NCBI GenBank assembly: GCA_049999725.1
Contig: JBNGIS010031486.1
Span: 1 to 48,497, forward strand
From: Haplomitrium mnioides
Taxonomy: Eukaryota > Marchantiophyta > Haplomitriopsida > Calobryales
Reading direction: 5' to 3'
Length of the DNA: 48,497 nt
In this document: positions 22,440 to 32,760 of the stretch, one piece after another
Layout: each line of letters starts with the position of its first letter
Position numbering within the stretch: the stretch's first letter is position 1
Program-made: the position numbers and the translations under genes
The notes under the pieces: generated by a model
The model's database searches: none
What the model was told of the DNA's origin: nothing
Seen by the model: only the letters and a program-made list of their open reading frames with translations

Positions 22440-23326
22440 TCATCAAAACATTATGCTAAACTAATTTGGAGCTCTTCACCAACGATGTTGGACACCCCAA
22501 AAAAATTGCTTTCCTTGTAAAGTAACTTGAATTTGTCGTTTTGCTCAATCAAATTGAGTAGAATAATCTTCACGCCAAAGAAAGCCCCAAAATAATGTCA
22601 TACTGTAGAGGTGCAATAACAAAATCCATAGATTCTTCATACTTTTTGCCAATTCTTAGAAGAAACTACTTGTGTGAGTAGACACATTGTGCTTTTTGCC
22701 ATAATCTATAGTCACAAAACTTCCCTTGATAGGCAAAGTTTTAGCTTTGATTTCTTTGCAAAACGTAATGACATGAAATTTTCATATCTTCCACAATCTA
22801 CCAACATTCTACAGAATGCTCATCAACCATACTATCTAGATGAAACAATGTGCTTCTAATTCTTGTCAAGCTTTTCATTCCATTGGAACTAATCAAGCTC
22901 TCAGTTTTTCGCTCGACTTTCTTTACTGAGGTCTGTCATTTATTTGATTTTCTTCCTCAACAATTGCTGCTTGAGCAAGAGCGTATAGTTGACCTTGGTG
23001 ACGTGGGCAATTTCCAATCATATGACCAAGTTGTCACTAATAAAAACATCTTCCACTCACGTAGATGCTCACGCTCTACATCAATGAGTGCCACTCTCTG
23101 TGTCTTATCAATTTCCATATGTGCAACCTCATTTGTTAGCACACGAACATTTGGTAAAGCTTGTGTGGACATGGCCTAGCTTTAGTGGTTGATATTAGTA
23201 AGTCGTACCGTTCTGCTATACGCATTTGCATCTGAACTTCTAGCAAGAGAGAAAGATGTTCAATTTGTTGTTGCATCACTTGCATCCTTGCTTCTTGAGT
23301 CTCCACTCCATCAAAAAGAACCGTCG
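22440..23326 (-). pseudogene. Chromovirus protease and gag remnant
   Basis: From the primer site downward the minus strand gives a helical gag-like fragment (TQEARMQVMQQQIEHLSLLL, ~23310-23220). A decayed zinc knuckle follows (C-F-...-GHMIGNCPRH, ~23060-23010) with the second cysteine position now a stop. Then comes a retropepsin-like start (MLVDCGRYENFMS near 22810, the family's LVDSGATHNFIS) and linker sequence to RT. Only ~280 bp lie between primer site and zinc knuckle, where an intact gag needs far more, so most of gag was lost before or after insertion. Confidence 0.7.
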
Positions 23327-23338
23327 CTCTAATACCAA
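23327..23338 (-). promoter_or_regulatory. Primer-binding site, tRNA-iMet type
   Basis: The minus strand TGGTATTAGAGC sits immediately inside the 5' LTR. It differs at one base from the classic plant TGGTATCAGAGC complementary to the initiator tRNA-Met 3' end. It fixes the orientation of the element and the inner edge of the LTR. Confidence 0.9.
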
Positions 23339-23723
23339 TGTAAAAGAACTCAAAGATCGACTTCCAAATAAGTAACACTTTAAGATAACTCTAATAGAGT
23401 TACACAACTCAAGGCCAATAGGCAAACCAAAGTCAAGAGTGCTAGCCAAAGCCAATCAACCAAAGAGCCAAACCAAATTGAGAAGAACTCCAGAATTAGG
23501 AGTAGGGCTAAGAAGCTCTTCTATTTATACAAGAGAAGAGAATGTCATCTCTCTTTCTTCACTTACAAGTCACTTCTAATTTCAACCCTAAAAGTAACTC
23601 TCTACTAAAAGTGAGTTTGAAGGCAAGCAATCTTATCTCAACCCTAAAAGTGACTTTCTACCACTTCCTTCAATCCTCTTTATTTTCTTAAAAATAACAC
23701 AACCTTATGCTTTTACTATTTCA
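23339..23723 (-). repeat. 5' LTR of chromovirus, 385 bp
   Basis: Plus-strand termini TGTAAAAG...ATTTCA, i.e. TG...CA on the minus strand too. It contains a TATA box (minus TATAAATAG, 23521-23529). It is the uninterrupted sister of 13859-19486 and shows the empty target of L2. Confidence 0.92.
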
Positions 23724-23728
23724 ATTGG
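23724..23728. repeat. Target-site duplication (right) of the chromovirus
   Basis: attgg, identical to 13854-13858. Confidence 0.9.
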
Positions 23729-24035
23729 TATACTCTAGGTTAGAAATTTGCTACTACATCTTCTACCACTTCAAGAACCATTTCCATCAAGCTAATCACT
23801 TGACGACCACCATTTGGAATAACTAGCCTCATAGATGTTCACACAAAACCATCAAGTCCTTTCATTGGATTTGAACTATAGAGCGTTAGGGGGATTCTTC
23901 TTTTGATTTAATGTTGTCAGACAAATCATTTGATTCAAAATGACTACTTGGTACATACTCTTCCTCTTTTTAAGGATCAATTTTCTTATCATCCAATTTT
24001 GGTACATTTTTTGTTTTGCTTGAGCTTTCAGCCAT
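23729..24035 (-). pseudogene. 5' part of an unknown gene interrupted by the chromovirus
   Basis: On the minus strand an ATG at 24035 opens MAESSSKTKNVPKLDDKKID, then a stop. The same frame goes on with a charged segment (KEEEYVPSSHFESNDLSD), and another frame is open to the insertion site (RLVIPNGGRQVISLMEMVLE). The acidic/serine-rich N-terminus looks like a real protein start. Palindromic-repeat sequence (atacacgtatagg, ~24050) lies just upstream, so it may belong to the same class of elements as 37800-44586. No family recognised. It may continue across the chromovirus at 13853-13500. Confidence 0.35.
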
Positions 24036-25555
24036 AAACAATGACCTCATACACGTATAGGCTTCTAGATAAAACAAAAACCTATATAAGCATGGGGTTT
24101 GGAGTTAGGTTGTTGACAGATCTTGCATGCAAGGCTATCTAGATTTATTGCAATCAAAATTTTTACACTACAACTGTCTCAACTTGAAATTCGTGTTCCT
24201 TGTTTTGATGCATTTATTAACGATGCAAGTAGAAATTCTTTTGGCTTCTTCTAGCACTTTGTTTTATGAAGAAGTCCCATCTATGTTGTGCAATTGGAGG
24301 GTTGGTACTGGTAGATCTCAAGTCTTGACAAGCTGCAAGATGTTGCACACCGCTCATGTGAGAGAGGGAAGGGAAATGCTTAATAAAGTCATGATCCCAA
24401 CTAGATTATGTATAGCTTCTTCAATTCCACTCTTTGGGACAAATGGATTATGTATGTTGCTTTAAACTATGTATGTTCCTACTATTTACAATGTTCATTC
24501 TTTATGTGGATATTAATAAAGTGTAATAAATTAAAAACTATTTTTGATATGCAATAGTAATACAATCAAAGAAGTCGATTGATGAATTGTGTCTTGGAAA
24601 TATGCATTTGATTCAATAAAGGGAAAGGAACAAGATTCAAAGATGAATTATAAGAAGTATGACTTTTGTACATTATTAATCCATGCAATATATAGATTAT
24701 TTGTGAGGTTTTCTTTCTCACCTTTATATGCAACTCTAGTGAAGACTCAAGCTACCTAGATTCAAAGGCCAATGATAGTCTTGTACATTTGTATATAATA
24801 TTAGTTAGAGAGTCTATTTCTCAAAGCCTTATACACATAATGTGACATGTAGAATATACTACCATTTATTTCCAACGTGTTTTAAGTCTAGGGTCTTTGA
24901 ATTCAAACTTGAATTTTATCATTTGAATATGTGGCTTTGTGAGTTTCACAATGACTATTATAGTATCACAAGATCAAACATATTTAAAACTATTTCTTAA
25001 AACTTTGGCTACAATTTCTATGACTATAGCGCAACTATAAAATGTAATCTCTTAGAGCTTTGTTCTACTCATCAGTATGCACCTTGCAAATTTTTTGGAG
25101 CATCTAAAGGTTCAATTTTCAATGAAGCAATGCTATAGTGGCTCACATAAAGGGTTTTACATTGGAGGAAATTGGGATCTCTTTGGTGATCTTCTTAGAA
25201 AGAATAAGCAAGTGACTTTGATTGGCATCTTTTGGAATGGAGTCTTGCATTTAATCATTCTACTCATTGCAAGTTCTATAAGATGTGTTTTAACTTTTAA
25301 GATACTTCAATTTAGCTTCTTGTGATAAGAAGAGTTCAATTCAATTCACCCTCTCAAAATTTGCAAAACATGATAAACAAATAAATAAAAGGTGGTCTGA
25401 GTAACTATAAGAAGGAAACCCCTATGCTTTCCTATTTTTAAAGACTTGGATTTTAGAGCATCTTATTTAGCATGTCAAATCAACCTAGCTACAATGTCTC
25501 CTCTACAAACTCTACCATCAATAAGATCCACTTTTCAAATGAGACATTTGTAACC
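24036..25555. other. AT-rich stretch without a supported gene
   Basis: It contains open frames at 24127-24465 and 25077-25325 (plus) without recognisable motifs. The first has moderately complex composition and could be an exon remnant, but there is nothing to identify it. Isolated palindromic cores occur at 24050-24095 at the left edge. No LTR termini seen. Confidence 0.4.
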
Positions 25556-26160
25556 AATGTCTTTTGGGAAACAATTTTCTCTTGAAGTAGAATTTAGAAC
25601 TCCATGCACACATGGACTGTTGAACCCCTATACACTATTTCTACTAAACCTTTTGCATGTATGGATTGTTGAAGGCATTGCATACTTGGATTATTAAAGC
25701 CTATACATGCATAGACTCTAAAGTAGAACTCAAAATTGCGGGGAATGTTGAAGCCTCAATGCACTTTAACTACTAAACCCTATATGAGCATGGATTGCTA
25801 GAGCCTATCTGCACTTGCACTATTGAACCCTATACGGGTATGAACTTCAAAGCGGAACTTGAAACCCCATATGCACATGGAATGTTGAAGCCCTTGCGCA
25901 CTTTGACTAGTAAACCCTATGCTCATATGCACTCTCAAGCGGATCTCATAAGTCTATGTGTGCATGAATTTCTCAAGCCTTTACCTTCTTGAACTACTAA
26001 ACCCTATGCACGCAAGGAGTCCAAAGCAAAACTCAAAACCCTTTATGTGCTTGGAATTTGAAATGGACCTAGGAACTTTGCACAAGCTTAGGTTGATGAA
26101 GATTGTGTCCTCTTAGACTCTAAACTGATACTCAAAAGTCTTGGCATACTTGGGCTCTAT
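25556..26160 (+). repeat. Type II palindromic-repeat array
   Basis: Irregular units of ~45-60 bp alternate a palindromic core with 'ttgaacccta', 'ctactaaaccctatg' and 'aagcggaactcaaaacc'. Cores include ccatgcacacatgg (~25603), where both arms are changed together relative to ctatg...catag, and ctatacgggtatg (~25827). Same arrangement as 4555-5250 after copy B, followed by the same T/A-rich tail, so this is the end part of another DUF7869-type element (copy C) whose genes are absent here. Open frame 25795-25992 is repeat sequence. Confidence 0.7.
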
Positions 26161-26515
26161 CTCAATTTTTGTGTTTATTTTTTAAATAATTAATTTGTTG
26201 TGGCATCATGTCAATGCGCACATGAAGTCTAAACTACAAATTAGATTTAAAAATTTATTAATTTTGAAAATTTATGAAAATTTGCCTTGTTGACACATTT
26301 TCTNNNNNNNNNNNNNNNNNNNNNNNNNNNNNNNNNNNNNNNNNNNNNNNNNNNNNNNNNNNNNNNNNNNNNNNNNNNNNNNNNNNNNNNNNNNNNNNNN
26401 NNNATCATTTTTTTTGCCAAAAAAATAGTTCTTATTTTGAGTATTCTATTTATGATTCATCGTTGTAGATGTTGAGCTCTATAATTACAAAATAACAATA
26501 GAGAAAATGAATCTC
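26161..26515. other. Element tail around an assembly gap
   Basis: 26161-26303 and 26404-26515 are T/A-rich and align with 5320-5775 (for example tcttattttgagta). The gap falls where copy B has long T and A homopolymers, a plausible cause of the assembly break. No gene. Confidence 0.55.
26304..26403. other. Assembly gap (100 N)
   Basis: Exactly 100 N, likely a fixed-size placeholder. Open frames running through it are artefacts. Confidence 0.98.
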
Positions 26516-27335
26516 ATATGTTCACAGAGTCCCAAGTGAACAAGGAGTTGCCAACAACAACAACAAATCTCATGCACGTCTAAAGTCTCTCGTGCACAAG
26601 GAGTCTCTAAGTTTCAAGGGCACTTAGATTCTAAGCACGTTTGAGTTAAAAATAAAAGCAATGAGTATAGTATGTGAAGATTGTTTGACATGCAAATGGG
26701 TATAAATAACAATAAGGAATCCTTTATTCGCTTAGACCCTATACGCACATAGAGTTCCAACTAACTTTAGCAAAACCATTGTGGGCATAGGGTTCCAACT
26801 AACAACAACAACTACCCAATACGCATAAAGGATCACAAACAACAATAAAGATTTGTAAGGTTGCTTAGAATCTATATGCATATACCTTTCAACCAATAAT
26901 AACAAACCCTTTGGGTGCAAAAGGTTACAAACAACAATAACAATTCTTAACCTCGCTTTGATTATATATGTCCATAGGGCTACAACCAACAATAACAAAC
27001 TCTATGCTTGCTTAGGCTTACAAACAACAATAACAATTCTTGGGTTCGATTTGACTCTATGTGCGCATGGGGTTCCAACCAACAATCACAAACCCAATGC
27101 ACACATAGAGCCACAAACAACAACAACAATTTCTAGGCTCACTTGCACTCTAAATGTGGATAGGGTTCCAATAGCCAATAACAAACCTCTGCGCATATAG
27201 TGTTAAAAAAAGCGATAACGATTTCTTAGCTTTCTTAGATTCCATGCGCGCATATGACTCCAACAATAACTACAAACCATATATGCGGCTAAGGTTTTGG
27301 AAAAAAACAACAACACTTATTTTCTCTTAAACTTT
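26516..27335 (-). repeat. Type I palindromic-repeat array, inverted relative to copy B
   Basis: Units of ~55-60 bp: 'caaacaacaataacaa' + core + 'ggttccaacc'. Cores include ctatgtgcgcatgg (~27058) and ccaatgcacacatag (~27092). This is the reverse complement of the intron array at 1557-2345. No transposase exons are detected on either side, so the array has either outlived its gene or been copied without it. Confidence 0.7.
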
Positions 27336-28740
27336 GTGTAGATGCGCATAGTGAGTACTGTGGAGTTTTACCCCTCTTGAGGTCTATGGGAGGCGATCGA
27401 CAAGCTTAAAAAAAAATTACTATGAGGGAATCATCTAGGGTTCACTTGGCTTAAAGGTTAGTTCAAGCGGGCTAGGGTAAGATCCAAGGTATTATCGAGG
27501 TTGAAGTTGGGGTATTAAAGCACGTACACTACTCAAGATATCTCACCAAACGAGCTAGCTAAGGGATAACCCGGTTGAGGTGATATTTATGTCCACCAAG
27601 ATTACGGGCGGTCGTGAGGGGGCATTTCTTTTCTTTTAGAACCAAAACGGGCTCTCCATACAACTTATGGATAACATTTTGGTTTTTGTGCATGGGCTAA
27701 ACTTTACCCTTGATCAAAGAGAAGGAACGCTTTTTAGCAATTATTAATTCCCTTCAAATCATTCTGGTTTAGTTTTTTTTTTTAGAAAGACCGTCGACTA
27801 TCTCAAATAGAAATGCACACGTATAAACTCTAAGTAGTAGTTATAAAAAATTGATATAATAAATAAATAAATAAACAACTTGAATTTGGTTGGTCCAGAT
27901 TTGGTCCTCTAAACACAATGAGTACCCCTAGGTATCTACCTTCAAACATTAATTAGAGTGTAAGGAAACATAGGCTCCTCATTGCTGGTTTACGGATGAG
28001 ACAATCACATACCCAAACCTTACAACAAAGTTCTTGAGCTACTTTTTTTTCTTAATAATGTATCTACCACTACTCAGCTTTCATATTTCTTTCTTCCACC
28101 ACTTGGTCTTTGTTCTACAAGAGGCTCAACCTCTTTCTTCATCAGGATTCAGATTTTTGAACTCCTTTCTTCACCTCCCATTACCCTCTAAAATTTAGTT
28201 TTGTTCACCCAAAACAGAATTTTGAGCCTTCCTCTGCGTCAAGCCCACCAGAGCTATGAAATTCTTGTTTACACACCAAACCAGACTTCTGAAGTTTCTC
28301 CTTCTTTAACCCAACAACTCTCTGAAATTTATTCTACACACTCAAAAAACAGACCTCTGAATTTTTTTTCTTCTTCTTTAATCCAACAGTTCTCTGAAAT
28401 GTTTTCTACATACCCCGACATCTTCATCCTCTAATACTACTCACACCACTCACTTACTCCTTACTCTTCCTAATTCTCCACACCATATGGCCACTACCTT
28501 CTTATTTTGAGACCTACTTTTTGCTCTATCCGCCAACTTCACCTCACTCATGGGAATGGTCTTCCACCCCAAAATTGCGTTAGCATTCTCCTACTAGAAC
28601 TTTCAGCCACCACTTCTTTGATTTGTCAATCCCTCTTCCTCTCTTGTTGCAATTAACCATTAATTTGGACTCTACTTACTACACCCACACTTGCAACCAT
28701 TGGAATCAACAACCTCCTTGTCTTCTTGTGACGCAGAGTT
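27336..28740. other. Unresolved non-coding stretch
   Basis: 27350-27630 is a moderately GC-rich, non-repetitive segment (for example ggaggcgatcgacaag, gagctagctaagggataacccgg) with no open frame and no match elsewhere in the window. 27640-28740 is pyrimidine-rich with CT runs. A 77-codon frame at 28201-28434 has two similar half-units (tttaacccaacaactctctgaaat / tttaatccaacagttctctgaaat), a short duplication and not a convincing gene. Confidence 0.4.
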
Positions 28741-29122
28741 CTGCATAAATATATAGAAATAAGCATATTTGGAAGAATTTAAAACAAAAGGAGCCTGCAG
28801 AGAGCTTTAGAGAAGAGGAAAATTGGGGAAAAATCTATCCTTGGGAGTCTATGGAAGATGAGAAGTCAAAATTGGATGTCAGATCAGCGAAAAGTTCTTC
28901 GGATTTTTGAATAATCTCTTCCGAAGTAGTTTTTAGGAACAGAACCAAAAGGCGGAGTCGAAAGCCAGTCTGAAAAGGGCTTTGGAAGTTCCAACAGTCA
29001 GATAAGTGTCTGATGTCAGATGCGGGAGGGCGTCGTCTGCTGGTTTTATGAAAAAGGGTTGTTAAACGGTTTGAATTCCCAAAAGTTTGAATTGGTTGTT
29101 TGTTTTATCAAACAAGGTAGCC
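28741..29122 (+). other. Leader of the coiled-coil gene
   Basis: No gene. It contains TATA-like gcataaatatatag (~28743-28756) and GC-richer sequence with 'ttccgaag' words that also occur in the L1/L2 LTRs. Possibly the end of a 5' LTR plus leader, but no TG...CA pair or duplication could be found. Confidence 0.3.
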
Positions 29123-31399
29123 ATGCCTAGGAGATCGTGGAGAACGTCGAGAGCCAAGGGAGGACAAGTCGCTACTAGGAGATCTGAGCGGAATTGTTTC
29201 CTATTCGAATCAGTTGTTCCAGCGGAGACTAAAAGAATTCATGTGGAGGTAGTTCCGATAGCGAAAGAGATGCAAGCCAAGGAAATGAAGGGTGATAGAG
29301 AGTTTGTGTCTATGAAGCTGGTGAAGAGTCCCCACCTTCTGGCAATTTCCTATGACTTGAGGAAGGTTCTGAGGAGCCAAGGGCTTTGGAACTTTGCGGG
29401 GAGGATCTGGGATCATAACTTGCGAGGTATGATCGGCTAGGGGAACTTTGAGAGAGTGGAAGTAGTTGATGGAGAATTGGTGTTCTCCTTCTGAGGGGGA
29501 ATTGGTGGATTATAACAAAGAAGCGGTAAGGAAAATTTACCATCTTCTTGAGACTGATAATTCAAAAGTGAAATTGAAGCAAGATGGGCATCTTGCCTAT
29601 ATGTGTCCCGACCCCTCTGTAACCAATGATGGTTGCGAGATCCAAGAAATAACTGATCCCTTGTTGCAAGAATTCGTGCAAGTTTTTGGCACAATTCTTT
29701 TTCAGTCGAAGCCCAGATATGTTACGAAGACCAATCTTTTTGTTTTGTTGAACGCATGGAGAGGGCACACCAAGGGGATGGCCCAATTTATTTACAACAG
29801 GATCCTTTCCTATTTTCAGATCAGCTGGGGAAAGAGTCCAGTTATTTGGTATGCTACATTCATTCTGCATCATATGGAAGCGAATGGAGTCTATACTTCG
29901 GAAGAGCGGGACTTGCTGGCAAGGGACCAGAGGACAATTTTGGAAGAGACAGTTTGGACGGATGGAGTCCCAAGTAAGCCTGGAAAGAAACCATTGAAGA
30001 TGCCTTCCATCGATCCAATTCCAAGAGAGAAAGTGGAAATCCGAATTTTCAATTCACCTTATTCGAAACCGCAGAAGAGGGCTCAAATATATTCGAAGGA
30101 AATCTGGGTGGCTAGGGCTAATCAAGCAGGAGGCACAAGAAAGGTGTCTAAAGATATTGGGGTGTACCCCTTAGCATGTCGAAAGCCAGGATAGGGGCGA
30201 ACCATCGATATGATCGATTTAGGTGAAGGAAGTGCCGATTGGAGGAGGACACTGGAGGAATTTGATGCCCAACGAGAGGCCCAAGAAAAGGGGATGGAGC
30301 AGGTCCAAGTTTGGATCCTAGAAGGGATTCTATGGCAAGCTCAGTGGCAATTCCATAAACCAAAGAAGAGGAGCCCGATGTAGTGCTTCTGAAGGTACGT
30401 AATGCGAGATCGGGGGAAGCTTGTTTACAGCTAGTGTTGAGTCCAATGGAGGATGAAGTCCACAATGCATGTGTATGCCCAATGGAGGAAGTGAATGAAG
30501 AAAAAAGTGAGGCAGAGGAGAGCCTAAAAACGGCTTCGGAGGAGTCGTCGGATGAGCCTCTGACTATTGAGAAGAAAGCGAAAATGATTGAGCGAGAATC
30601 CGATACCGAGTCCGAAAATTGGGTGAGTATGTATCAATTGTTAAAATAGAAGATTGAGATCAAGGAGGGTCGATTGGAGAAAGCGATCAAAGAAGAAAGG
30701 AAGACTTCTAAGATTCTTCGGAAGTCTCTGGCGCAACTACAAAGAGAGAAGCAGAGAGATTCAAAGGAATTGGCTCAAGTGGAGACTTTGCAGAAGTGAA
30801 TTGCAGCATTGGAAGCTTTGTTGAAGCAAAGGGAAGAGAGTTTCTATTTCTAGGAGGAGAAATTCTTGAAGGTAGAAAAGGAGCTTAACGAAGAAAGAGG
30901 GAAGAGCCAACATCTCTTTGAAGAAAAGGTGTTGCTAGAGTCCGAAGCATGCAAACTGATCAGTGAAATGGCAGGGATGGAGGCACACAAGCGTACTCAC
31001 GAAGAGAAGGAAAAGGAATGGGGGCGATTGTATCAAGCGCTCCAAACATCGAAATCCATCTAGGAGAATCGAGCAAATACAATGCAAAGAAAGTTGGCAG
31101 AATGGCAAAGGGAAACCTTGGAAAGAGAGAAACGGGAATTTTTTGAAGATCTATTAAAATCAGCTTGCGATGAGAAGGGATTAAAACAAATGTGGGACAA
31201 GGTACAGCAAGTCCGAAATGCAACTCTGGATAGGATAGATGTAAGTATGCAAAGGCTTGTTTTCGACTTGGACGATGCCAATCAAGAGGTGTCGAATGTG
31301 CGAGAGCAATTGGCAGCTCTGGAGGAGCAGAGATACTCAGAAGTAACTCGACATTTATTCCGAGTAAATTCTTCAAAGGACATTTTTAAGTTACCTTAG
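29123..31399 (+). pseudogene. Broken gag-like gene with long coiled coil, family unknown
   Basis: A chain of plus-strand open segments starts at an ATG (29123, basic MPRRSWRTSRAKGGQVATRR) and runs to 31399 with at least five breaks (frame changes near 29440-29466 and 30200-30383, stops near 30647, 30797, 30852 and 31061). The second segment (29469-30194) is the best preserved: SEGELVDYNKEAVRKIYHLL, PLLQEFVQVFG, then a predicted helical ISWGKSPVIWYATFILHHM. This layout recalls plant retroelement proteins of the putative plant transposon/gag-like class. After an acidic linker the rest is strongly heptad-like, rich in E, K, L and Q (30640-31340), i.e. a long coiled coil. No zinc knuckle, protease or pol is seen, suggesting a non-autonomous element. 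Assignment is tentative. Confidence 0.5.
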
Positions 31400-32760
31400 A
31401 TTAGAAGGTCCTTCTGTCGATTCAGAAGTATCATTTCGGATAGCCTTGCTTTTGTACAAGTCTCCTCAGGACGTTAAATTGAGGGTTGTTCTAGTTGCTG
31501 ATTTTGAAGAGGCAAGTTGTTGATTCAAATCTCATTGTAATTTTATGAAGTAAAGCACTCTTGGCTTCTTTTCAGACTTCCCAAGGTGGTATTTTGTGTT
31601 TCAATTTAGAGTAAAGAAGAGAAATTGTGTAAGCGAGAATGAGAGATCAGACTTATTCTTGATGCGAATGAAAGAACTTAATTTGGATGAAACCTCATAA
31701 TCGTTTATTTGCGAATTGTCATTCGGAGGGAAATAGCAGAATCCGCTAAGGCATTTCGGAAAGAATTTAGAGGGGCTTGAGGGAAATAGAATTAGTAATG
31801 TGACCTAGAAAGGGAGTCAACTGCGGTAGGGAGGTGTATCCCGAGCAGATCGTAGGGCCTACCTGATCGTTGAGGCGAGTAGGAGCCTTGTGGAAAAGGC
31901 AGAAGGATTAAAGGGAAGAATCGATGAGAATTACCGTGTAGGTCGATGGATCTGTGGGGTTGAGCTCTAGTTGATGGACTGGGGATCACTAGGAATTTCC
32001 AATCCTTTGCTCAAGGTGTTAATCTTAAATCCAAAAACTATAGTGTAACCAGTTACGAAAGGGAAGAGAGGGAAAGGAAGAAGATATGAGAGCTAGAGAA
32101 GCCTCTCCTTTATCCTTGTGATTCACAAGGGAGAAAACAGATTGCTTGGAGGATGTGCGAGCATAAATAAAGCACAAATTTGGTGGAAGTAGGAATCAGA
32201 AGAGCGAACGTGGAAACAGGATCAGAAGGATCCGAAGCATCGGAAGGACGCGTGGCGAACAGAGAGGAATTATAGCGGAATTTTACGCTAGAGAAGTAAG
32301 AAGTTCGGATTCGGAAGGGGCCGAGTTTCATTCCCAAGAGGGATTTCCGAAGTCCAAAGGAACAAGCGGAACGATGGTCAAGCTTCCTCGAGGAAAATGG
32401 CGTCGGACGGCTGAGTTCCAAAGTGTACGATTTGTCGTGTAGCGGGAAAAGTCAAAAATGACGTCAACTAAGGTGTTGTGTAACGGTTAATGCAACGTAC
32501 AAAGAAAGGATAGAGACGGATGAGGCATTCCAATTTCCGAGTTGACTGCAGCGTCGGACGACTGGAGCAACAGGGTCAGAAGCAGAGCTTCGGAAGTGCC
32601 AGGTTGAACCAGAAGTGGTGCTTCGGAATGGGTTTTTGGGCTTAATGTAATCTAACTAAAAATTCTGAAATCCGATTTGGAGCTTGAAGGAGGTGATTGT
32701 GAACCCTTGATTGTCCTGAATGCTGGAAGTGAAGATTTCTTTGAGAAATAAGACTCTTTT
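31400..32760 (+). mobile_element. 3' flank with LTR-like sequence related to L1
   Basis: No gene is supported. The part at 32140-32640 has the same vocabulary as the GC-rich zone of L1. In particular ggaaaatggcgtcggacggc (32392-32411) matches 48196-48215 of L1 copy 3 at 19 of 20 bases, and acgcgtggc (~32250) parallels the repeated acacgtggc there. This suggests the coiled-coil gene belongs to an element with L1-like LTRs. Exact ends were not found. Confidence 0.45.

Larger units (their letters stand above)
13859..23723 (-). mobile_element. Chromovirus-type Ty3/gypsy element, nearly complete but lacking most of gag
   Basis: Both LTRs (~382 and 385 bp), a matching 5-bp duplication (attgg), a tRNA-iMet-type primer site, protease, RT, RNase H, integrase and a C-terminal chromodomain are present in order on the minus strand. 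About 9% of aligned LTR positions differ by my rough hand count, so the insertion is old. Internal length without the L2 insertion is ~3.85 kb, short for the group, because gag is reduced to a few hundred bases. The left (3') LTR is interrupted by a giant L2 LTR. Chromodomains in this lineage are thought to direct integration toward particular histone marks. Confidence 0.9.

Noticed and set aside
25795-25992. Plus-strand frame of 65 codons, and similar frames at 26732-26998 and 26958-27200
   Set aside because: Translations of the palindromic repeat units; periodic, low-complexity peptides.
26274-26475. Open frames across N runs (also 38860-39084 and 39126-39481)
   Set aside because: Produced by translating unknown bases.
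28741-32760. Complete LTR retroelement with defined ends around the coiled-coil gene
   Set aside because: No matching TG...CA ends or target duplication could be found by eye, so only the gene and an LTR-like flank are reported.
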